Positions 1-9,383 of a stretch of 13,598 nucleotides of DNA are shown here, in pieces. Numbering within the stretch: the first letter of the stretch is position 1; every line of letters begins with the position of its first letter. Source of the DNA: Rhodococcus sp. IITR03 (GTDB taxonomy: Bacteria; Actinomycetota; Actinomycetes; Mycobacteriales; Mycobacteriaceae); NCBI GenBank assembly GCA_001017865.1, contig LATQ01000001.1, positions 1,220,605 to 1,234,202 of the forward strand, given 5' to 3'. The translations under genes were made by a program, and so were the position numbers. The notes under the pieces are model-generated. The model saw only the letters and a program-made list of their open reading frames with translations. It searched no databases and was not told the DNA's origin.

Positions 1-1
1 G

Positions 2-3000
2 CTCACCGGCCTCGAACTCGAGCGCCGCGCGTACGTCGTGCGCAAGCGCACCGAGCACGAGCTCGGCCACCACGGCGCGGGCGAGGACGGTCCCGGCAGC
101 GAGACCGTCTACTTCCCGAGCCTGTCGGCATCGACCTTCGTCTACAAGGGCATGCTCACCACGCCCAGATGAAGGGCTTCTACCGCGACCTGCAGGACGA
201 ACGCGTCGTCTCGGCCCTCGGCCTCGTGCACTCGCGGTTCTCCACCAACACGTTCCCGTCGTGGCCGCTCGCGCATCCCTTCCGCCGCGTCGCGCACAAC
301 GGCGAGATCAACACCGTCACGGGCAACGCCAACTGGATGCGCGCCCGAGAGGCACTCATCGACACCGAGGTCTTCGGCGGTCGCGACAAGCTCGAGAAGA
401 TCTTCCCGGTCTGCACGCCGGCGCGTCCGACACCGCGCGTTTCGACGAGGTGCTCGAACTGCTGCACCTCGGTGGCCGCAGCCTGCCGCACGCCGTGCTC
501 ATGATGATCCCCGAGGCGTGGGAACGCCACGACTCGATGGATCCGGCACGTCGCGCGTTCTACGAGTACCACGCGGCCCTCATGGAGCCGTGGGACGGAC
601 CGGCCTCGGTGTGCTTCACCGACGGCACCGTCATCGGCGCCGTGCTCGACCGCAACGGCCTGCGCCCCTCGCGTGCCTGGGTCACCGACGACGGCCTCGT
701 CGTCATGGCCTCCGAGGTGGGTGTGCTCGACATCCCCACCGAGAAGATCGTCAGCAAGCGCCGCCTGCAGCCGGGCCGCATGTTCCTCGTCGACACGGCC
801 AAGGGCCGCATCGTCGAGGACGAGGAGATCAAGCGCGAGCTCGCCGCCGAGCATCCCTACGAGGAATGGGTCGCCAACGGCGTCACCCGTCTCGAGGACC
901 TGCCGGAGAGCAAGTACACCTACATGTCGCACGAGCGTGTCGTGCTGCGGCAGCAGGTCTTCGGCTACACCCGCGAAGAGGTCGACCTCCTCGTCAAGCC
1001 GATGGCGGCCTCCGGTGCCGAGCGCTCGGCTCGATGGGCACCGACACGCCGATCGCCGTGCTGTCGTCGCGTCCGCGTCAGCTCTTCGACTTCTTCTCGC
1101 AGCTGTTCGCCCAGGTCACCAACCCGCCGCTCGACGCGATCCGCGAGGAGATCGTCACCAGCATGGGCGGCATGCTCGGCCCCGAGGGCGACCTGCTGAA
1201 CCCGACCGAGGCGTCGTGCCGGCAGATCCTCATCGGTGCGCCGGTCATCGACAACGACGACCTGCAGAAACTCATCCACGTCAACGACGAGAAGCAGTTC
1301 CCCGGCTTCAACAGCGTCATCATCCGCGGCCTGTACCCGGTCGCGGAGGGCGGTGAGGGTCTGCGTCGCGCGCTCGCCTCGATCCGCGAGCAGGTCTCGC
1401 AGGCCATCGAGAAGGGCGCACGCCTGATCGTGCTGTCCGACCGCGAGTCCGACGAGAAGCTGGCGCCGATCCCGTCGCTGCTGCTCACCTCCGCAGTGCA
1501 CCACCACCTCGTCCGTGAGAAGACCCGCACCAAGGTCGGTCTGCTCGTCGAGGCCGGCGACGCCCGCGAGGTCCACCACATCGCCGCCCTGTGCGGTTTC
1601 GGTGCGGCCGTGGTCAACCCGTACATGGCGTTCGAGAGCATCGACGAGCTGTTGCAGAACGGCGACCTGCCCGAGGGCATGACCCTCGACAAGGCCATCG
1701 CCAACTACATCAAGGCGGCCTCGAAGGGCGTGCTCAAGGTGATGTCCAAGATGGGCATCTCCACGCTCGCCTCCTACACCGGTGCGCAGCTGTTCCAGGT
1801 CATCGGCCTGTCGCAGGAACTCGTCGACGAGTACTTCACCGGTCTGCAGTCGCAGCTCGGCGGCGTCGGTCTCGACGAGATCGCCGCGGACGTCGCGGCC
1901 CGTCACCGCACGGCCTTCCTCGACCGCCAGTCCGAGCGCGCGCACCGCGAGCTCGAGGTGGGCGGCGAGTACCAGTGGCGTCGTGAGGGCGAGTACCACC
2001 TGTTCAACCCGGACACGGTGTTCAAGCTCCAGCACGCGACCCGCACCGGCCAGTATTCGATCTTCAAGGAGTACACGAAGCTCGTCGACGACCAGTCGGA
2101 GCGACTCGCGTCGCTGCGCGGTCTGTTCGAGTTCAAGAAGGGCGTGCGCCCGCCGGTGCCGCTCGACGAGGTCGAGTCGGCGAGCGAGATCGTCAAGCGC
2201 TTCTCGACCGGTGCGATGAGCTACGGCTCCATCTCGGCCGAGGCGCACGAGACCCTCGCGATCGCGATGAACCGTCTCGGTGGCCGCTCGAACTCCGGTG
2301 AGGGCGGCGAGCACCCGAGCCGGTTCACCCCGGACGAGAACGGCGACTGGCGGCGCTCGGCGATCAAGCAGGTCGCCTCGGGTCGCTTCGGTGTGACCGC
2401 GCACTACCTGAGCAACTGCACCGACATCCAGATCAAGATGGCGCAGGGCGCGAAGCCCGGTGAGGGCGGCCAGCTGCCGCCGCACAAGGTGTACCCGTGG
2501 GTCGCCGAGGTCCGTGGTTCGACGCCGGGCGTCGGCCTGATCTCGCCGCCGCCGCACCACGACATCTACTCGATCGAGGATCTCGCGCAGCTGATCCACG
2601 ACCTCAAGAACGCCAACCCGAAGGCCCGCATCCACGTGAAGCTGGTCTCCGAGCTCGGTGTCGGCACGGTCGCCGCGGGTGTGTCGAAGGCACACGCCGA
2701 CGTCGTGCTCATCTCGGGTCACGACGGTGGTACCGGTGCGTCGCCGCTGACCTCCCTCAAGCACGCGGGTGCTCCCTGGGAGATCGGTCTCGCCGAGACC
2801 CAGCAGACGCTGATGCTCAACGGTCTGCGCGACCGCATCGTCGTGCAGGTCGACGGTCAGATGAAGACCGGCCGCGACGTCGTCGTCGCCGCTCTCCTCG
2901 GTGCCGAGGAGTACGGTTTCGCGACCGCGCCGCTCGTGGTCTCGGGCTGCATCATGATGCGCGTGTGCCACCTCGACACCTGCCCCGTGGGTGTCGCGAC

Positions 3001-4127
3001 GCAGAACCCGGTGCTGCGCAAGCGGTTCACCGGCAAGCCGGAGTTCGTCGAGAACTTCATGCTGTACATCGCCGAAGAGGTGCGCGAGTACCTCGCCGAG
3101 CTCGGTTTCCGCAGCCTCGACGAGGCCATCGGCCAGGTGGACGTCCTCGACACCCGCAAGGCCGTCGAGCACTACCGCGCGTCGAAGCTCGACCTGTCGC
3201 CGCTGCTCGAGAAGGTCACCTCCCCGATCTACGGGGAGCAGGACATGCACTGCACCAAGGAGCAGTACCACGCTCTCGACAAGGCACTCGACAACGAGCT
3301 GATCGCGAAGGCGCAGCCCGCTCTCGAGTCGGGCACGCCGGTCTCGTTCGACACCCCGATCACCAACGTCAACCGCACCGTCGGCACGATGCTCGGCCAC
3401 GAGCTCACCAAGAAGTACGGTGCGGAAGGGTTGCCGGACAACACGATCGACATCACCTTCACGGGTTCGGCCGGCAACAGTTTCGGTGCGTTCGTCCCGC
3501 GCGGCATCACGATGCGGCTCAACGGCGACGCGAACGACTTCGTCGGCAAGGGCCTGTCGGGTGGTCGCATCATCGTGCGCCCGCCGCACAATGCGGCCGA
3601 GGGTTTCGTGCCCGAGGACAACATCATCGCCGGCAACGTCATCCTGTTCGGTGCCACCTCGGGTGAGGTCCTCATCCGCGGCATCGCGGGTGAGCGCTTC
3701 GCGGTCCGCAACTCCGGAGCCACGGCCGTCGTCGAAGGCGTCGGCGACCACGGCTGCGAGTACATGACGGGTGGCAAGGTCGTCATCCTCGGCAAGACCG
3801 GCCGCAACTTCGGTGCAGGCATGTCCGGTGGCGTCGCGTTCGTGTACAACCCGGACAAGGACTTCGAGAACAACCTGAACACCGAGCTGGTCGACCTCGA
3901 GGATCTCGAGGGCGAGGACTTCGCGTGGCTCAAGGGCGCCGTCGAACGGCATCGTGACGAAACGGGCTCCGAGGTCGCAGCCCGCATCCTGGCCGACTGG
4001 TCACAACAGGTCAGCCACTTCGCGAAGGTCATGCCTCGCGATTACAAGAAGGTACTCATGCTATCAAGGACGCCACCATCCGTGGTGCGAACGTGGACGA
4101 GGCGATCATGGAGCTGCTCGTGGCTGA
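2..4127 (+). CDS. gltB: Glutamate synthase (NADPH) large subunit, 5'-partial, frames broken by deletions
   Basis: GltB makes two glutamates from glutamine and 2-oxoglutarate in the cytoplasm, with electrons from GltD. The gene enters the window already open, so roughly the first 150 residues, including the N-terminal catalytic Cys, are missing. About 1376 residues remain. The glutaminase part continues with the [10 protein letters not shown] motif near 300-330. The FMN domain carries [10 protein letters not shown] near 2717-2746. The iron-sulfur motif C-x5-C-x4-C has its Cys codons at 2948, 2966 and 2981. The Gly-rich C-terminal domain lies near 3470-3900. The frame changes near 164-166, 420-421, 1022, 4057 and 4113, each repaired by one extra C or G. 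With the last repair the protein ends MEAARG at the TGA at 4125-4127 and overlaps the gltD start. The family is certain. The breaks are read as sequence errors because conserved sequence continues directly across each one. Confidence 0.95.
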
Positions 4128-5568
4128 TCCCACCGGTTTCCTCAAGCACGGTTCCCGCGAGACGCCGGTCCGCCGGCCCGTCCCGCTGCGACTCCTCGAC
4201 TGGAAGGAGGTCTACGAGCCGTTCCCGCTCGACACCCTCCGGACCCAGGCAAGCCGTTGCATGGACTGCGGTATCCCCTTCTGCCACAACGGTTGCCCGC
4301 TCGGGAATCTCATCCCCGAGTGGAACGACCTCGCCTACAAGGCAAGTGGGAGGACGGGATCGAGCGTCTCCACGCCACGAACAACTTCCCCGAGTTCACC
4401 GGCCGGCTCTGCCCGGCGCCCTGCGAGGCGTCGTGCGTGCTCGGCATCAACCAGGACCCGGTGACCATCAAGCAGGTCGAGGTCGAGCTGGTCGAGAAGG
4501 CCTTCGACGACGGCCGCGTCAAGCCGGTTCCGCCGTCGAAGCTCACCGGCCGCAAGGTCGCGGTCGTCGGTTCCGGGCCCGCGGGCCTCGCTGCGGCACA
4601 GCAGCTCACGCGTGCCGGTCACTCCGTGACGGTGTTCGAGCGGGCCGACCGCATCGGTGGTCTGCTCCGATACGGCATCCCCGAGTTCAAGATGGAGAAG
4701 CGCTTCATCGACCGCCGTCTCGCGCAGATGGAGGCCGAGGGCACCGTCTTCAAGCCGGGCGTGAACGTGGGTGTCGACATCACCGCCGACGAGCTGCGCG
4801 AGCAGTTCGACGCCGTGGTGCTCGCCGGCGGCGCGACCGTCGCCCGCGACCTGCAGATCCCCGGACGCGAACTCGACGGCATCCACCAGGCGATGGAATT
4901 CCTGCCGATCGCCAACCGCGTGCAGCTCGGCGACCTGCCGGCCCCGACCATCACGGCCGAGGGTAAGAAGGTCGTCATCATCGGCGGTGGCGACACCGGC
5001 GCAGACTGCCTGGCACCTCGCACCGTCAGGGTGCGGCGAGCGTCCACCAGTTCGAGATCATGCCGCGCCGCCGGAGCAGCGCGCCGAGTCCACCCCGTGG
5101 CCGACCTACCCCCTCATGTACCGCGTCTCGTCGGCGCACGAGGAGGGCGGCGAGCGCGTCTTCTCCGTCAACACCGAGGAATTCGTCGGTAAGGACGGCA
5201 AGGTCACCGCGCTCAAGGCACACGAGGTGCAGATGGTCGACGGTCGCTTCGAGAAGGTCGAAGGCAGCGACTTCGAACTCGAGGCCGATCTGGTGCTGCT
5301 CGCCATGGGCTTCACCGGTGCCGAGAAGCCCGGTCTGCTCACCGATCTCGGTGTCGACTTCGACCAGCGCGGCAACGTCGCCCGCTCGTCGGAGTGGGCC
5401 ACCAACGTCGACGGCGTCTTCGTCGCCGGCGACATGGGTCGCGGACAGTCGCTCATCGTCTGGGCGATCGCCGAGGGTCGCGCGTGCGCCGCTGCGGTGG
5501 ATCGTTTCCTCGAGGGTGAGACGGCACTGCCGGCGCCGATCGCGACCACCACGATGCCGCAGCGCTGA
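4120..5568 (+). CDS. gltD: Glutamate synthase small subunit, frames broken by deletions
   Basis: GltD takes electrons from NADPH through FAD and iron-sulfur clusters to GltB. I chose the GTG at 4120 because it gives the typical N-terminus (V/M)ADPTGFLKH and a GGAG lies just upstream (4110-4113). It overlaps the repaired gltB stop by 8 bp, which suggests translational coupling. The repaired length is about 483 aa, normal for the family. N-terminal Cys motifs are [14 protein letters not shown] and [10 protein letters not shown]. The FAD-binding motif is [12 protein letters not shown], the NADPH-binding motif is [13 protein letters not shown], and the C-terminal FAD motif is [12 protein letters not shown]. 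Frame changes lie near 4341-4342, 5012-5013 and 5068-5069, each repaired by one G or C. Without repair the second nucleotide-binding domain is interrupted. Identification is firm. Confidence 0.95.
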
Positions 5569-5643
5569 GCGCGGAAATCTATCGGCGTCCGAGTGGCGCC
5601 GGAGAGTTGAGCGCTCCAGCGTCGCAGCGCTGAACGAGGTACG

Positions 5644-5683
5644 ACCACTGGGCCGCACACCGGAAGGTGTGCGGCCCAGTGGT
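5644..5683. terminator. Perfect 18-bp hairpin, probable terminator after gltD
   Basis: ACCACTGGGCCGCACACC (5644-5661) and its exact reverse complement (5666-5683) flank a GGAA loop. It lies 75 bp after the gltD stop in the gap between convergent genes. There is no clear T-run on either side, which is common for actinobacterial terminators. It could act in both directions. Confidence 0.8.
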
Positions 5684-5700
5684 GTTCGTGGGTCCAGATC

Positions 5701-5741
5701 TCGGTGGATCCGCCCCCGTTTTCCGGGGTTGGATCCACCGA
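5701..5741 (-). terminator. Hairpin just after the thiolase stop, probable terminator
   Basis: The arms TCGGTGGATCC (5701-5711) and GGATCCACCGA (5731-5741) are perfect complements. A nested 5-bp stem, CCCCG (5714-5718) with CGGGG (5724-5728), sits inside around a TTTTC loop. It starts 7 nt beyond the stop of the minus-strand thiolase, so it most likely ends that transcript. Together with the neighbouring 18-bp hairpin it forms a back-to-back pair between converging genes. Confidence 0.7.
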
Positions 5742-5748
5742 AATCCGT

Positions 5749-6931
5749 TCAGCACCGCCGCAGGATGAGCGCCGCTCCGAGACCGAGTGCCGCGGGGATC
5801 GTGACGAGCGCGTACTCGCCACCCGTCCGCTCCAGCCGGTCGAGGGCCCGGGCGACGAGGATCCCACGGTGGCGCCGAGCGGATGACCGACGGCCAGCGC
5901 GCCACCGAAGGTGTTGACGCAGGCGGGATCGAGATCCAGTTCCTCGATCATCATCAGGGGAGTGACCGCGAAGGATTCGTTGACCTCGACGACGTCCAGG
6001 TCCGCCGCCGTGATCCCGGCCCGTTCCAGCGCACGCGTCGAGGCGTCGACGGGTGCGGTGAGAAGCGGTGAGCGGACAGCGCTCTGGGCCGCGGCGACGA
6101 TCTGTGCCCGAGGCTCCCGCGACAGTTCGGACCCCACCTCGGCGTCGCCGATCAGCACCGCGGACGCACCGTCCACCAATTGCGGTGCGGTGGCCACGGT
6201 GTGCAGTCCCGTCGCAGGTCGCGGTGAACCGGGCAGGTGCCGCGCCACGCGTTCCCAGGCGGGATCGTCGCCGAAGAGAGCGGGTAGTGCCGCGAGATCG
6301 CCGACGGTCACGTCGGCTCGAACGCCTTCGTCCGAATCGAGTTCCACATCACCGGCTTTCGTCGCGACCAGGGACGAGCCGGCCGGTGCCTGCGCGGCGC
6401 GGTGGTGCGAGGACACGGCGTACTCGTCGAGTTGTTCCCGGGTGAAGCCGTAGCGCGCCGCCGTGAGATCGGCCGACACGCCGATGGTGACGAAACCGGT
6501 GCGCTCGCCGAGTTCCGGATCGACGGCGATCGGTGGCGAATCGGCGAACATCGGTACGCGCGACATCGACTCGACACCCCGGCGACGACGCGCGCGTTGC
6601 CGGTGGCCACGCGCATCGCACCGGTCTCCACGGCGTCGAGCCCGGAACAGCACAGTCTCGACACGACGCCACCGGAGACGTGATCCGGCCAGCCGGCCCA
6701 CTGCACCGCGGCCCGTGCGATGTTGCCCGACTGTTCGCCGGTGACGGTGCTGATGCCGAGCACGACGTCGTCGACGACATCGGAGGCGCCGCACCGTTCG
6801 TCGAGTGCCTCGAGCAACCGCCCGATCAGTTCGACGGGCGGAACACCCGCGAGGGTGCCCCCGCCCTTCCGTACGCGCGCCCGGGGGAGTCGGACGGCGT
6901 CGTAGACGTAGGCGGGATTGTTGCTGTTCAC
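5749..6931 (-). CDS. Thiolase (acetyl-CoA acetyltransferase family) lacking the second catalytic Cys
   Basis: Thiolases cleave or form 3-ketoacyl-CoA thioesters. The GTG start (6929-6931) has GGAG 9 nt upstream. The repaired length is 394 aa, typical of the family. Motifs in order: RLCCSGLDAV with nucleophile Cys94, AGGVESMSRVPMF (about 117-129), VNESFA (317-322) and GGALAVGHPLGATGG with His350. The usual C-terminal CxGGGxG motif reads TIPAALGLGAAL, so Pro380 stands where the acid/base Cys is expected. Frame changes near 5867 and 6577-6580 are each repaired by one C on the plus strand. Neither touches the altered motif. The gene lies 67 bp downstream of the HxlR-type regulator on the same strand and is probably co-transcribed with it. 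It may be a thiolase with altered chemistry; the substrate is unknown. Confidence 0.85.
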
Positions 6932-6955
6932 CGTTATCGACTCCGACCGACGTAT

Positions 6956-6976
6956 TCACTACAACTACCGAAGTGA
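6956..6976 (-). promoter_or_regulatory. Small inverted repeat upstream of the thiolase
   Basis: TCACT (6956-6960) and AGTGA (6972-6976) form a 5-bp inverted repeat with an 11-nt spacer. It lies in the 67-bp gap between the regulator stop and the thiolase start. It could be an operator, but it is short and no convincing -10/-35 pair accompanies it. Confidence 0.2.
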
Positions 6977-6998
6977 TACCGGTCTCCCGCGGACGGTG

Positions 6999-7940
6999 TC
7001 AAGCGTGGGGACGCGGCACGATCGACTCGATACGCGCGGACTCCCGATTCACGGGACCGTCGCAACCCCGGCACTGGAGTTCGGGACGCAACAGACCGCC
7101 GCAGTCCCGATGCAGGACCTGCAGCGGGCCTGGCACCTGCGGAAACGCCTGCATCGACCACCGGATCAGGAAGACGAAGACCCCGAACAGTGCGCGACCC
7201 CGCGGTGTCAGGCGGTACTCCCGCTCGGAGCCGGCCGGACGCTCCAGGATCTCGACGGCGCACAGGCGGGCCAGCCGGTCGGTGAGTGTCGTGGGGGAGA
7301 TGTCGAGCGCCGACCGGAACCGGCCGAAACGGCGGGTGCCGGCCAGGGCCAGGCCGGTGATCGCGCCGCTCCACCGGTCGCCGATCGCCTCCATGACGGC
7401 GTTGAACTGCATGTCCGCGCCCGCGCGCCGCGAGCCGGACCTCGGTGATCGTCGCCGCGCACCCGAGGTGACGGTCCAGATCGCTTCGGCATCCATCTCG
7501 ATGTCGGTATCGGCGCCGGTCACCGGGGTGCCGCACGCCCCGCACCGGATCGTGGCCGGACCGCGGTGCCCACACGCGGTGTGGACGAGATCGGGCTGCC
7601 ATGCCCCCTCGGGTGTCCACTCCCGCTGCCAGCCCCAGATGCACACGAGGATCGGCCAGGTCGCGTTCCCGAGTTCGGTCAGCAGGTAGTCGTGACGATC
7701 CGAGCCGGCCGACTGCGGTGAACGTTCCAGCACACCGGCCTCGGCCAGCGAGTTCAGCCGGTCGGTCAGCACCGACGGCGGTGCGCCGGTCAGCTCGAGC
7801 CACCGGGTGAAGCGGGTCGTGCCGCTCACGAAGGCGTGCCCGAGCAGCGCGAGGGTCAGGCGGTCTCCCAGCAGGTCGAGGGTGGCCGCGACCGGATTGA
7901 CGGCAGCGCGGGTCTCGTCCGGTGTGTTGTTCGGATCCAC
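6999..7940 (-). CDS. Tandem-duplicated HxlR-type winged-helix regulator with two His/Cys metal-site motifs
   Basis: This is a predicted DNA-binding transcription regulator of 313 aa, uninterrupted. The GTG start (7938-7940) has GAGAGG six bases upstream. It holds two homologous halves, about 15-148 and 178-305. Each contains GDR, a GT-x-RF block, a P-x2-LTDRL recognition-helix region and an LER...LT-x2-G wing. Each half ends in H-x2-C-x9-C-x2-C (His120, Cys123, Cys133, Cys136; His277, Cys280, Cys290, Cys293), which looks like a Zn or Fe site. HxlR proteins are usually about 110-150 aa single domains that dimerise, so this one may act as a built-in dimer. It faces the thiolase/oxygenase genes divergently and precedes the minus-strand thiolase, so it probably controls both. 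The Arg-rich linker (about 160-175) is unusual and could hide compensating sequence errors. Confidence 0.85.
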   Translation of the reverse strand: MDPNNTPDETRAAVNPVAATLDLLGDRLTLALLGHAFVSGTTRFTRWLELTGAPPSVLTDRLNSLAEAGVLERSPQSAGSDRHDYLLTELGNATWPILVCIWGWQREWTPEGAWQPDLVHTACGHRGPATIRCGACGTPVTGADTDIEMDAEAIWTVTSGARRRSPRSGSRRAGADMQFNAVMEAIGDRWSGAITGLALAGTRRFGRFRSALDISPTTLTDRLARLCAVEILERPAGSEREYRLTPRGRALFGVFVFLIRWSMQAFPQVPGPLQVLHRDCGGLLRPELQCRGCDGPVNRESARIESIVPRPHA

Positions 7941-8014
7941 GACCGACCTCTCTCGGATGCGTGACCGTCGTTGCGGGCCCTCTGTCCGAATGCTTCAATA
8001 ACTGTACTGATCGA

Positions 8015-8030
8015 GGCGGGGACACCCGCC
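8015..8030. repeat. Short GC hairpin in the divergent control region
   Basis: GGCGGG (8015-8020) and CCCGCC (8025-8030) form a perfect 6-bp stem around GACA. It lies between the regulator and the SCP2-type thiolase. Its role is unknown; it may be a regulator site or a 5'-leader structure. Confidence 0.4.
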
Positions 8031-8063
8031 GTGAACCCACTCTTCCAATTCGACCCTTGCGGA

Positions 8064-8132
8064 GTCGAACCGTGCGGGACGGAGCCGCACAGGTCGAACC
8101 GCCCGGGACGGAACCGCACAGGTCGAGCCGAA
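8064..8132. promoter_or_regulatory. 29-bp-phased direct repeats, candidate operator array
   Basis: GTCGAACCG or GTCGAGCCG occurs at 8064, 8093 and 8122, exactly 29 bp apart. The last two full units (8075-8103 and 8104-8132) match at 25 of 29 positions and share CGGGACGGA and CCGCACAGGTCGA. The first unit is conserved only in its right part. TTCGACC at 8049-8055 adds a mirrored copy of the core. The array lies in the 209-bp gap between the tandem HxlR gene and the thiolase it faces, and ends 17 bp before the latter's ATG. The likely role is binding of the neighbouring regulator, which is inference. Confidence 0.5.
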
Positions 8133-8149
8133 CCGGAGAGCGAGACGAC

Positions 8150-9356
8150 ATGACATCGACGCAGGTGTGGATCGCCGGCGGGCACCAGAGCGACTTCGCG
8201 CGGAACGTCACCCGCGAGGGCCTCGACATCGCAGATCTCACCGGCGAGGTCGTGCGGGGAACCCTCGTCGACGCGGGATCGAGCCGGAGCAGGTGGACGT
8301 CGTCCACGTCGGCAACGCCTTCGGGCAGTTGTACACCGGTCAGGGTCATCTCGGAGCGATGCCCGCCTCGGTGATCCCCGAACTGTGGCACGTGCCCGCG
8401 AGCCGTCACGAGGGTGCGTGTGCGTCCGGTTCGCTCGCGATCCTCGCGGCGATGGCCGACCTCGAATCCGGCCGGTACGACTGCGCACTCGTGCTCGGGG
8501 TGGAGATCGAGAAGTCGGTGCCCGGCGACATCGGGACGGACTACATGAGCCCCGCCTCCTGGGTCGGCCACGAAGGACAGGACGCGAAGTACATCTGGCC
8601 GTACATGTTCGCGCGCATCGCCGACGAGTACTCGGCGCGCTACGGGCTCGACCCCGAGCACCTGTGGGCGATCTCCGAACTGAACATCCGCAACGCTCGG
8701 CGCAACCCCCTGGCACAGACCCGCACCCGTACGTATCCGTCCGGGGCGTTCACCGCCGACGACACCGCGAACCCGATCGTCGAGGGCAGCCTGCGCCGGA
8801 TCGACTGCGGCCCACTGACCGACGGAGCCGTGGGCCTCGTGCTCGTCAGCGACCGCTTCGTCGACCGGCACCCGGACTTCGGTTCGCGGCCCCGCTCCCG
8901 GATCCTCGGCTGGGGACACCGCACCGTCGGGCTCGCCCTCGACGACAAGTTCGCCCGCACGTCGGGCGACGAGCTGATGTTCCCGCACCTGCGCGCCACC
9001 ATCGACGATGCCTTCGGACGGGCCGGCATCGGGGACGTCGACGATCTCGACCTCATCGAGACGCACGACTGCTTCAGCATCAGCGAATATCTCGCGATCG
9101 ACCACTTCGGCCTCACCCCACCGGGAAGAGCGGTCGCGCCGTCGAGTCGGGTGATCTCGAGATCGGCGGGCGGATGCCGGTCAATCCCAGCGGTGGACTG
9201 ATCGGTGGTGGGCATCCCGTCGGCGCGACCGGTGTGCGGATGGCGCTCGACTGTCACCGGCAGGTCACCGGCACGGCGGGCGGCTATCAGGTCGACGGTG
9301 CCCGGCGCGCCGCCACGCTCAACTTCGGTGGCAGTACGACCACCACCGTGTCCTGA
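8150..9356 (+). CDS. SCP2-type thiolase / thiolase-like acetyl-CoA acetyltransferase
   Basis: This predicted enzyme cleaves or transfers acyl groups on CoA thioesters. The ATG at 8150 has GGAGAG (8135-8140) upstream, and the repaired length is about 402 aa. HEGACASGS carries nucleophile Cys91. THDCF (306-310) is the HDCF motif of SCP2-type thiolases, where its His307 and Cys308 serve catalysis in place of the NEAF and C-terminal Cys motifs. [10 protein letters not shown] carries His356. The C-terminus [10 protein letters not shown] has no CxGGG motif, as expected for this subclass. Frame changes near 8275-8277 and 9123-9125 are each repaired by one G. The carotenoid-oxygenase gene starts 27 bp later, so the two probably form an operon. 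Members of this group can act on long or branched acyl-CoAs; the substrate here is unknown. Confidence 0.88.
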
Positions 9357-9372
9357 TCATCGGTTGATTCCC

Positions 9373-9378
9373 AAGGAG
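9373..9378 (+). promoter_or_regulatory. Ribosome binding site of the oxygenase gene
   Basis: AAGGAG lies 5 nt before the ATG at 9384 and supports that start over the in-frame TTG at 9381. It is the best Shine-Dalgarno match among the genes of this window. Confidence 0.7.
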
Positions 9379-9383
9379 CATTG

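Noticed and set aside
965..3952. A 995-codon open frame on the minus strand across gltB
   Set aside because: It is antisense to conserved gltB. Its composition is the Arg/Val/Asp/Leu/His-rich pattern that arises opposite GC-rich genes, and it has no recognisable motif.
5558..5635. Repeated CGCAGCGCTGA (the gltD end and about 5625-5634)
   Set aside because: It is a single 10-11 bp match in GC-rich sequence next to a stop codon, with no further structure. It is not enough to call a duplication or attachment site.
7408..7480. Two compensating frame errors inside the regulator linker (ARRRSPRSGSRRAG)
   Set aside because: The Arg-rich linker is suspicious, and an alternative frame gives a smoother sequence for part of it. 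But the gene reads through without a stop and linkers vary freely, so I left the frame as written.
8046..8132. CRISPR array
   Set aside because: The units are contiguous 29-bp direct repeats without unique spacers, and no cas genes are present.
6934..9105. A 723-codon minus-strand open frame spanning the regulator and part of the SCP2-type thiolase
   Set aside because: It runs in the wrong frame of the regulator and antisense to the thiolase. Both real genes have clear motifs and ribosome sites; this frame has neither.
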